Part shown: piece by piece, positions 26,847 through 33,912 of the stretch | Numbering within the stretch: position 1 is the first letter of the stretch | Layout of the letters: the number at the start of each line of letters is the position of its first letter | Assembly (NCBI GenBank): GCA_034667465.1 | Contig: JAXDJV010000022.1 | Coordinates: forward strand, 124,001-188,000 | Reading direction: 5' to 3' | DNA from: JAOBAU01 sp034667465 | GTDB lineage: Bacteria > Acidobacteriota > Thermoanaerobaculia > Gp7-AA8 | Length of the DNA: 64,000 nucleotides | The notes under the pieces: model-generated | The model's input: only the letters and a program-made list of their open reading frames with translations | What the model was told of the DNA's origin: nothing | Database searches by the model: none | Position numbers and translations under genes: made by a program

Positions 26847-27423
26847 GCTTCGCCAGCCACGCGACGTCGAGGAACGCCTTCACGATCCGGCCGGTCAATC
26901 CCCAGATGTCGTTCGTGCCGAACGGGTACGAATAGACCGGGTAACGTTTTTCTCGGAATGTGACGTAGCGGACCCGCGGCATTTCGGGGACGAGCAGCTC
27001 GTCGAGCGGGACTTCGAACACTTCGTCGACTTCTGATTCCTGTAGCACATATTCGATCCGTTCGTGAATGATGCCGGCGAACGGCGCGACGAGAAATCCG
27101 CTGTTGGTGATGACGTCGTCGAGCCGGCCGATCAGTTCGACCGATTCGCGCGGAATGCCGACCTCTTCGTCCGCTTCGCGTTTGACCGCCTCTTCGAGCG
27201 ACTCCCCTTCTTCGACCGCGCCGCCCGGAAAGGCGATCTGACCGCTGTGCGCGGCGAGGTTTGCGGAGCGCCGCGAGAAAAGGAGCGACCAGCCGTCGTC
27301 GCCCGGCAGGATCGGAATGAGCACGCAGGCGCGACGCATGTCCGGCGCGTCGATCTCGATGGCCGGCCGTTTCGCGAAGAGCTCGCGAAGACGCGTCAGT
27401 GATGCGTCGTCAAACCGCGGCAC
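26839..27423 (-). CDS. NUDIX hydrolase, CoA pyrophosphatase (NudL) type
   Basis: 194 aa. The NUDIX box reads GGAVEEGESLEEAVKREA then DEEVGI, fitting G-x5-E-x7-R-E-U-x-E-E-x-G-U. The SGQIAFPGG lead-in just before it is the mark of the CoA-diphosphatase subgroup, which cleaves CoA to 4'-phosphopantetheine and 3',5'-ADP. The start is GTG at 27423, inside the end of the upstream glycosyltransferase gene and with GGAGG nine nt before it. Codons further upstream lie in that gene. The last residues (KQV) and the stop are next to or within repeat B3. Confidence 0.88.
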   Translation of the reverse strand: MPRFDDASLTRLRELFAKRPAIEIDAPDMRRACVLIPILPGDDGWSLLFSRRSANLAAHSGQIAFPGGAVEEGESLEEAVKREADEEVGIPRESVELIGRLDDVITNSGFLVAPFAGIIHERIEYVLQESEVDEVFEVPLDELLVPEMPRVRYVTFREKRYPVYSYPFGTNDIWGLTGRIVKAFLDVAWLAKQV

Positions 27424-28822
27424 GCGCGAACGCCTCCGGTTCGAGCATCGGTACCGATTCAAGGGCGTGATACAGCCGCAGTAGATTGGCACGCGCGAAC
27501 GGTGGCAGCCCGAGCGTCGCTTCGTCGCCCGGCGCGAGATCGCGCGGAAGTGCGAGCCAGCGATCGAACAGCTGCGTCTCGCCTTCGAAACCTTTCACGA
27601 TGATGCGGTACGCCGGCTCGCCGTACATGCCGGCGCGGAGGATCGCGTCGCCGTCGTTTCGGATCGTGATCGTTTGCGCGCTCGCCGCGACCAATGCGAG
27701 CTTCGGGAAGAGCGGAACGCTGCGCATGATCGGCTTGCCGTCCGTTCGCGAGTCGTCGCGCAGCGCGCGCAGATATCCGGCGACGGTCTGTTCCATCGAT
27801 GCGTGCGTTGCCAGCCAGCGTCGCTGCGCGTCGGATGGATCGAGCAGTTCGTCGACGAAGAAGCGGATGAGCGCCGCCACTTCTCCGTCGCCGAACGGAA
27901 TCTTCACGACGCAGTCATCGGGCAACTCCGCGAACTGCGCGTAGTCGCTGACGGCGACCGGCAGCCCGGCCTGGAACGCGCGAATGAGCGTTCCCGATGA
28001 CTCCCCCGCCGTCGGATAGCGAAGGTTCACGAGACGATCGACTTCGCCGTAGTAACGCGCGAACGCTTCGTCGTCGGCATAGCCGGTGAACGTGATGCCG
28101 TCGCTGGCGAGTTGCGCCACATCGATGTCGGGCGCCGGCTCGCCGACGACGAGCAATCGCAGCTCCGGCATCAGGCGCCGCGCTTCCGCGAAGGCGGCGA
28201 GCACGATGTCGGCGCGTTTCGCGGAGGTGAGAAATCCGAACAGTCCGATGACGCGCGTGCCGCCTTTGCGCCGGGATGTCGCTGCGATCGATTCATCGTG
28301 CGGATGCGGCACGACATGCACCGGCGTCGCAACACCGAACGATCGCAACCGCTCCGCCGCCCATTCGTTGTGCACGATCACCGCGCGCGATCGCCGCGCG
28401 AGATCGACCGACGCCGGCAGGAGAAAGTTTCCCATCTCGCTGTGCAGTCCCGCCGCCCGCCCGCGCGCCCACGCCGCGCCCGGCTCTCCGTGGCTCGCTT
28501 CGAGTGCGGCGACGTAACCGTCGACGTCGCCACGCGCGAGCGTCAGCTCGACGATGAGGTGATGGAGCACGAGGTCATGCAACACCACCACGCCCGGCTC
28601 GCGCATCGCTTCGTTGTAGATCCATTCGTGATGCGGGTTGTTGCCGAGCTGATAGATGACGGCGTCGAAATCGCCGCGCCGGTAGCCGTCCATCGACGCG
28701 AACGGCGTTACGTCAACCTGTTGACGAAGTGCCGGCAACAGCATCGACGCGTAATGCGCGACGCCGGTGCGCGCGGGAGGGAGCGGCGTGAGCATCGCCA
28801 CGCGGAATGCTTCGTCGGTCAT
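27410..28822 (-). CDS. GT4-type glycosyltransferase
   Basis: 470 aa. The N-terminal RVAMLTPLPPARTGVAHYA opening and the C-terminal donor-site stretch FRAFQAGLPVAVSDY, after a GLFGFLTSAKR phosphate loop, are typical of GT-B glycosyltransferases of family 4. A C-terminal extension of about 110 residues (after the EQTVAGYLRALRDD stretch) has beta-rich sequence of unknown type. ATG 28822 is within a perfect hairpin; ATG 28795 (MLTPLPP) is the alternative start. It lies downstream of the 961-aa orphan gene and overlaps the NUDIX gene by 14 bp. The sugar and acceptor are unknown. Confidence 0.85.
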   Translation of the reverse strand: MTDEAFRVAMLTPLPPARTGVAHYASMLLPALRQQVDVTPFASMDGYRRGDFDAVIYQLGNNPHHEWIYNEAMREPGVVVLHDLVLHHLIVELTLARGDVDGYVAALEASHGEPGAAWARGRAAGLHSEMGNFLLPASVDLARRSRAVIVHNEWAAERLRSFGVATPVHVVPHPHDESIAATSRRKGGTRVIGLFGFLTSAKRADIVLAAFAEARRLMPELRLLVVGEPAPDIDVAQLASDGITFTGYADDEAFARYYGEVDRLVNLRYPTAGESSGTLIRAFQAGLPVAVSDYAQFAELPDDCVVKIPFGDGEVAALIRFFVDELLDPSDAQRRWLATHASMEQTVAGYLRALRDDSRTDGKPIMRSVPLFPKLALVAASAQTITIRNDGDAILRAGMYGEPAYRIIVKGFEGETQLFDRWLALPRDLAPGDEATLGLPPFARANLLRLYHALESVPMLEPEAFARAAV

Positions 28823-28837
28823 GTGACCGACGAAGCA
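28808..28837 (-). promoter_or_regulatory. perfect 14-bp hairpin over the glycosyltransferase start codon
   Basis: TGCTTCGTCGGTCA-TG-TGACCGACGAAGCA is a perfect 14-bp inverted repeat with a 2-nt loop. In the mRNA the ATG (28822-28820) falls at the loop edge, so folding would hide the start. It could equally be a terminator of the upstream gene. Confidence 0.6.
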
Positions 28838-28868
28838 TCGCCGCTGAAGGCGCAGTGCGCAAGAGCAA

Positions 28869-31754
28869 TCAGGCGAACGGGAAGAGCGTACGAATCTGCG
28901 CGGCCGGCACGCCGACGGCGGGAGTGAGCGTCCACTGCACCGGCGCGGAGAGATCGGCCGTCGAAGAAGTACGCGTGCGCAGCGTTGCCAGACCCTTCGC
29001 GTTTTGCAGAGTTGCCGCGCCGATGCGTGAGAGCCGCGCGACGACGAACCAGAAGGTGAACATCGGATTCTCCGCGACGTCGAGACTGGTCTGCGTGAAG
29101 AACGACGCGGCGGTTGACGCGAGCGTCTGCAACGCATCGGGCGCACCGCTCGTCGACGCCTTCACCGCGTTCTGCAGGTCGTCGAGCTGCCGCAATCCGG
29201 CGGGACGCTGCACGATCAGCTGCTGCAGCTCTTCGTAGGGCGGGATGATCTGCGCTCCGCGAACGACGTCGAGCGGCTTGCCGCTGATCGACAGCATCTT
29301 CGCGCGTTCGTCGGTCACGAACTTCTGCCGCGACGAATCGGTCCACGTGTCGGTCCACAAATCCGTTCCGACGACGTCGGCTTCGGCATCGACGACGCGA
29401 ATGTCGACGTTGCCGAGCTTCCGCGTGTCGAACAGCGCTTCGCGCAGCAGCCGCGTAGCGCTGTTGCGGTAATCGTTGTTCCACGTTGCTTCGCCGAGAT
29501 CGCTGACGAGGGCGACGACTGCAGCGCCGTCGAGCGTGATGTTCATCGCGAACACCGTCTCGGCGCCATCCGCGGCGTCGACGCCGGGCGCGCCGGTCGA
29601 CGGGATGAAACCGAGCTGCCCGAGGAGCTGCACGAGCGCAGTGCGCTCGCTCTGAGTAGAGCTCATGCTGTGATGCGCGAACGTCAGCCGCAGCGAGCGC
29701 GAGACGGTCGCGAACGGCTGGCGGATATCGGTCTGCGCGTCGCTCGCATCGGCGCCGATCGACGTGCTGCATTCGCCGGTCGAACCGATGCTCACCGCCT
29801 GCACAAAGCCGCCGCTGTACGTCGCCTGCCGGCCGGCGTTCGTGACGCGGATGACCGCTTCGTCGAAACGCGTGGTCGTGATTTTCTGGAGGTTCTGCAG
29901 CCCGAGCAGCGAAAGGATCACGGTCGTCGCGCCGGTGCGGAGATGCCGCGAGATGATGACCGCTTCGCGAATCTCGAACGTGGCGCGATCGAGGCCGTTC
30001 AGCGCCGCGAGCATGTCGGCGACGTTGCCGCGCGGCAGCTGCGCCTGAATCGCTGCGATCGCAGGAGCGGACTGCGGATTCACTTCGAAGTCGAGCACCG
30101 CGGAGAACGACGAGACGCGGCTGAACTCCAGCGCGACGTTGAAACCGACCTGCCCTTTCAGGAACTTCGACGCCGCGCTGAGCTTCGTGCTCAGTGCGTC
30201 CCACTGCGCGATGATCTTCTTCGCCCACGCCTGCACTTTGTCGAAGTCGGCCGGGCCGACGGCGGTGAAGACTTTGCCGACCGCTTTCGCGACGAGCTTG
30301 CGAATGATGCCGTCGCCGAACTGTTCGATGTTGTCGAGGGAGCTGACCTTCGACAGGAAGTCGACGGCGCTCTTGATTCCGAACTTCACTTCGAACTGCT
30401 GGATCGCGGTCGTCACTTCGGTGGGAGTGTCGGTGATGACGCGCAGGAGCTGCTTCGCGAGATTCACGGCGCCGGTGATGGCGATGCTGACGCCCGCGTC
30501 GCTGCCGACGAGCAGCTGTTCGATGCTCTTTCCGGAAAGGCTCTCGAGCAGTTCGAGATCTTTCGTCGCGGTCGGACTGAGGAACTGTTTGAGATCGGGA
30601 TTCGTCGGATCGAGCGCCGCGATTTTCTCGATCGTGGTTCGCAGCGGAGAGCCCGGCTGCAGATCGACTTTCGTCAGCAGCGTCGACCAGAGCTGCTGCA
30701 CTTTCGCGTCGATGCTGTTGTAGAGAGCGAGCGCCTTGTTGATGTCGGCGAGCGCTTTCACGATCGTCGGATCGCTGGCCGCTTTCGTCTTCCAGCCGGT
30801 GCCGGCGATCAGCTCGATGACTTTGTTCGACGCCTCATCGATGACCGTCTGCTGCAGGGTCGCGAAGCTGATCGTCGACGCGGTGGTCAGGATCGCGATG
30901 ACGCGCGGCAGCGCCGTCATGTCGAACGCTTTTTCGAGCGCGGTGGCGATGCTCGAGGCGTCGTAGTTCACCTGCAGCGCGAACGTCGCGCCGGCCGTGA
31001 ACGTGTTGGTGTGCGTCCGGTCGACGCGGATGCGCGCCCAGCCGGCGTTGTTCTGCTGCGCGCTTCCGACGACCATCTTCATGTCTTCGAAGATCGACCA
31101 GCCGAGACTCGCTTCGATCGAGTACTGCACCTCGGCGGTGAGCGGCGCGGAGAGTCCGGCGAAGAGTTGCAGCACCTGTTTGACGTCGAAGCTCGAACCG
31201 AACTTCGCCTTCAGACCGAGATCGAAATTCAGCGGCGCTTCGAAACTGCTGATCTGTCCCGGCTTCAACGCGGCGAGCGACTCGAACTGCGGCAGCTGCG
31301 CGCTCGCGGCGAGCTTCTGAAACGCGGCCAGCCGCGTAACGGTCGCGGCAGCGGGAAGGTAGTGGTTGTACGCAAACGATGCGGCGCCGCTTGCGGAGAT
31401 CGACAGCGGGACGGTCTCGTTCACGGTGCCGGAAGCACCGGCATTGAGATTGCCGCTCACGTTGAGCTGCGTGTAGCTGCTGCCGGCCGGCGCGCTCAGC
31501 GACGAGGAAGAGTCGTACGGCGAGATCGTCGCGCCGGACGCGAGAATCGACACCTGCGCCTGCGCGGACGCGTCGAGATCGGCGGTGAGATCGAACACCT
31601 TCACCGACGGATCGGCGGTCGCAACCTTCACCTGCGGCAATGCGAAGGCGTCCGTCCCGACAGGATCGAGCACGCCGCTCTTCTCGACGTCATCGAACAG
31701 AACTTCGATGTCGTTTACGACTCCCGAGTTGAAGATCTTCCCCAGATTGGACAT
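28869..31754 (-). CDS. large orphan protein of unknown function, 961 aa
   Basis: 961 aa with no signal peptide, no clear membrane helix and only one cysteine. I do not recognise a family. The first third is beta-rich with many Ser, Ala and Thr (ISASGAASFAYNHYLP), and the middle is helical with repeated Leu/Ala/Val heptad-like stretches and TALEKAFDM-type helices. The last third is mixed and contains FAMNITLDGAAVVALVSDLG and the acidic-aromatic WTDTWTDSSRQ. AGGAG precedes the ATG. A hairpin after prfB separates it from that gene, and a GT4 gene follows 46 bp downstream. Composition is like its neighbours, so no sign of recent import. The product may be a cytoplasmic scaffold or a surface protein exported by another route. 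Confidence 0.8.
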   Translation of the reverse strand: MSNLGKIFNSGVVNDIEVLFDDVEKSGVLDPVGTDAFALPQVKVATADPSVKVFDLTADLDASAQAQVSILASGATISPYDSSSSLSAPAGSSYTQLNVSGNLNAGASGTVNETVPLSISASGAASFAYNHYLPAAATVTRLAAFQKLAASAQLPQFESLAALKPGQISSFEAPLNFDLGLKAKFGSSFDVKQVLQLFAGLSAPLTAEVQYSIEASLGWSIFEDMKMVVGSAQQNNAGWARIRVDRTHTNTFTAGATFALQVNYDASSIATALEKAFDMTALPRVIAILTTASTISFATLQQTVIDEASNKVIELIAGTGWKTKAASDPTIVKALADINKALALYNSIDAKVQQLWSTLLTKVDLQPGSPLRTTIEKIAALDPTNPDLKQFLSPTATKDLELLESLSGKSIEQLLVGSDAGVSIAITGAVNLAKQLLRVITDTPTEVTTAIQQFEVKFGIKSAVDFLSKVSSLDNIEQFGDGIIRKLVAKAVGKVFTAVGPADFDKVQAWAKKIIAQWDALSTKLSAASKFLKGQVGFNVALEFSRVSSFSAVLDFEVNPQSAPAIAAIQAQLPRGNVADMLAALNGLDRATFEIREAVIISRHLRTGATTVILSLLGLQNLQKITTTRFDEAVIRVTNAGRQATYSGGFVQAVSIGSTGECSTSIGADASDAQTDIRQPFATVSRSLRLTFAHHSMSSTQSERTALVQLLGQLGFIPSTGAPGVDAADGAETVFAMNITLDGAAVVALVSDLGEATWNNDYRNSATRLLREALFDTRKLGNVDIRVVDAEADVVGTDLWTDTWTDSSRQKFVTDERAKMLSISGKPLDVVRGAQIIPPYEELQQLIVQRPAGLRQLDDLQNAVKASTSGAPDALQTLASTAASFFTQTSLDVAENPMFTFWFVVARLSRIGAATLQNAKGLATLRTRTSSTADLSAPVQWTLTPAVGVPAAQIRTLFPFA

Positions 31755-31835
31755 GGCTGCGCCTCCTGCGCGAACGTGCGGCGGTTGTGGACGAACGGGT
31801 GTCAGTCATTCAACACCCGCAGACGCAAAAGAGGC

Positions 31836-31855
31836 AAGGCCGTCCGGCCTTTTTT
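31836..31855 (-). terminator. hairpin after prfB, probably terminator
   Basis: AAGGCCG-TC-CGGCCTT (31836-31851) is a 7-bp perfect hairpin flanked by six T on the plus strand. Read from prfB it is preceded by A6 and followed by TTGCCTCTTTT, so it can act in both directions. It separates prfB from the 961-aa gene. Confidence 0.55.
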
Positions 31856-31868
31856 AAGGCTTCCGGGC

Positions 31869-32973
31869 TCAGTCCGCCGTCTTTCGGGCGCGATCGGCGA
31901 GATACGCCTCGATGAAGCCGTCGAGATCTCCGTCGAGCACACGCTGCGGCTCGCCGACTTCATAGCCGGTGCGCAGATCCTTCACCATCTGATACGGCTG
32001 CAGCACGTACGAACGGATCTGGCTGCCGAAGCTGATCTCCTTCTTTTCGCCTTCGATGTTCTTCTGCTCCGCCTGGCGCTTCTCGACTTCCAGCTGATAG
32101 AGCTTCGCGCGCAGCAGCTTCATCGCGGTGTCGCGATTCTTGTGCTGGCTGCGCTCGTTCTGGCACGTCACGACGGTGTTGGTCGGGATGTGCGTGATGC
32201 GGATCGCGGAGTCGGTGACGTTGACGTGCTGTCCGCCGGCGCCCGATGAGCGATAGGTGTCGACGCGCAGGTCTTTGTCGTTGATCTCGATCTCGATGTC
32301 TTCATCGATGTCGGGATAGACGTAGACCGAGGCGAACGACGTCTGCCGCCGCTTCGCCGCGTCAAATGGCGAGATGCGAACGAGCCGATGCACACCGTGC
32401 TCGGACTTCAGATATCCGTACGCGTAGTCGCCGCGGATCATGAGCGTCGCGCTCTTGATCCCCGCTTCTTCGCCTGCCTGGTAGTCGACCATCTCGCCGC
32501 TGAAACCGTGACGCTCGCAGTAGCGGAGGTACATCCGCAGCAGCATCTCCGCCCAGTCCTGCGACTCGGTGCCGCCGGCGCCGGGATGGATGGCGAGAAT
32601 GGCGTCGCGCTCGTCGTGCTCGCCGGAAAGCTTCATCGTCATCTCGACGACGTTGATCTCCGATTCGAACTGCTTCACCAGCGCGTTGATCTCGTCGTCG
32701 ACGACTTCACCTTCGCGATGAAAGTCGATGAGGACGTCGAGATCGTCGGCCTGTTTCGTGAGCGATTCGCTTGCGGCGATCCGCTTCTCTACGCGCGCGC
32801 GCTTGCGTCCGACTTCCTGCGCGGTCTCCGGGTTGTCCCAGAAACCGGGTGCTGACATTTCGCGCTCGATCTCATCGAGCGTTTTTCGCGCGGAATCGGG
32901 GTCAAAGATAGCTCCGGACCGCTTGCAATCGGTCTTTGAGCTCGGGGATTTTCGACAGCGTTTCTTCAGTCAT
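31869..32973 (-). CDS. prfB: peptide chain release factor 2, with programmed +1 frameshift
   Basis: Full product of 367 aa. Translation starts at ATG 32973 (ribosome site AAAGGA) and reads 23 codons to CTT, meets TGA at 32904-32902, and must shift +1 to continue at GAC (32903). The second part runs to 31869 and starts DPDSARKTLDEIEREMSAPG. The shift sequence TAT CTT TGA C, with GGAG just upstream, is the classic RF2 autoregulatory site. The domain has SPF (codon recognition, in RISPFDAAKRRQTSF) and GGQ (in SGAGGQHVN), which triggers peptidyl-tRNA hydrolysis. A caller ignoring the shift would start at 32858 and lose 38 residues. It recognises UGA and UAA. Confidence 0.95.
32901..32916 (-). promoter_or_regulatory. 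prfB recoding site
   Basis: On the minus strand this reads CGGAGCTATCTTTGAC. GGAG lies a few nt before the slippery CTT-TGA, matching the known RF2 frameshift signal. The in-frame TGA is read poorly when RF2 is scarce, which allows the shift. Confidence 0.9.
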
Positions 32974-33003
32974 GTGATTCCTTTGGAGAGATGGCAGTGG
33001 AGC

Positions 33004-33912
33004 TTATCGCAATGAAGCGCCGCAGAGCGCCGCCACCATCGCGACGCCGATCACGGCGTAGAGCGCACGATAGCGTGTCTGCAAACGGCTGACGCTGATG
33101 TACGTGAGTCCGTCGCGAAACGTTTCATACGACCACCAGAGCTGCAACGGGAAGAGCGCGACGAGCGCCGCGAGCGGCCGCGGAAGAAATCCCCGGAGCG
33201 CGAGCGTCAGCAGGATGAGTTGCGCGAGTGTGAAGAGAACGAGACTCGCGGCGAACGTGCGGCGCGGACCGAAGGTGACTGCATTCGTTCGGATGGCGTT
33301 GATGGCGTCACCGTGATGGTCCCGAATCTCCTGCGTCAGGTGGCCGGCGACAAAGACCAGCGCGAAGAAGGTGGCGATGGCGACGCCGCGACAATCGATC
33401 GCATTTCCCAGCGAGTAGCCGAGCAGGAAGTGAAGGACACCGCCGGCCAGATGCGTTGCCGAGTTGAGGAGCGGTCGTCCTTTCCAGTTGAATCGAGGGA
33501 GTGAATAGAGCGCGCTCAGTGCCGCGATTGCGAGCGACAGCGTGAGCGTCACCGACCCGAGGATGCTGAAGAAAACGAGACTCAGCATCAGGAGCGCGGC
33601 GGTCACGCCCGCCATCTCTCCCCGCCGCACACCTCTCGCGGTGAAGACGCGCGCCGCTTTGTTCGGATCGGCGAGATCGGTGGTCAGACCTGACCAGTCG
33701 TTGAGCATGAAGATGTGCGTCACCAGGAAAACGTTGGCGACGACGAGCGTGATCACGGCCGGGAGATGCTGCGTTCCGGGGTGCCGGATCGCGAACGCCG
33801 CTCCGAGCAGCGGCGAGCCCTGGAGCACGACGATGTCCTGCAGGCGAATCGCGGAGAGGTAGCGAAGCGGAGACGCTTTAGCCGTTGGGATGCTGGCCAC
33901 CGAGTCGTTCAT
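33004..33912 (-). CDS. UbiA-family membrane prenyltransferase
   Basis: 302 aa, about nine membrane helices. The two Asp-rich loops expected of UbiA enzymes are NDWSGLTTDLADPNK (after helix 2) and TQEIRDHHGDAINAIRT, which bind the prenyl diphosphate through magnesium. The enzyme joins an isoprenoid chain to an aromatic or other polar acceptor, but the acceptor is unknown. ATG 33912 lies within the last 35 bp of the upstream 891-aa gene on the same strand, so the two are translationally coupled. This links the enzyme to a protein that carries an alpha/alpha toroid of the terpene-cyclase type. Confidence 0.85.
   Translation of the reverse strand: MNDSVASIPTAKASPLRYLSAIRLQDIVVLQGSPLLGAAFAIRHPGTQHLPAVITLVVANVFLVTHIFMLNDWSGLTTDLADPNKAARVFTARGVRRGEMAGVTAALLMLSLVFFSILGSVTLTLSLAIAALSALYSLPRFNWKGRPLLNSATHLAGGVLHFLLGYSLGNAIDCRGVAIATFFALVFVAGHLTQEIRDHHGDAINAIRTNAVTFGPRRTFAASLVLFTLAQLILLTLALRGFLPRPLAALVALFPLQLWWSYETFRDGLTYISVSRLQTRYRALYAVIGVAMVAALCGASLR

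Noticed and set aside
32858..32973. prfB as a pseudogene with an in-frame stop
   Set aside because: The stop is the known RF2 frameshift site and the downstream frame is intact.
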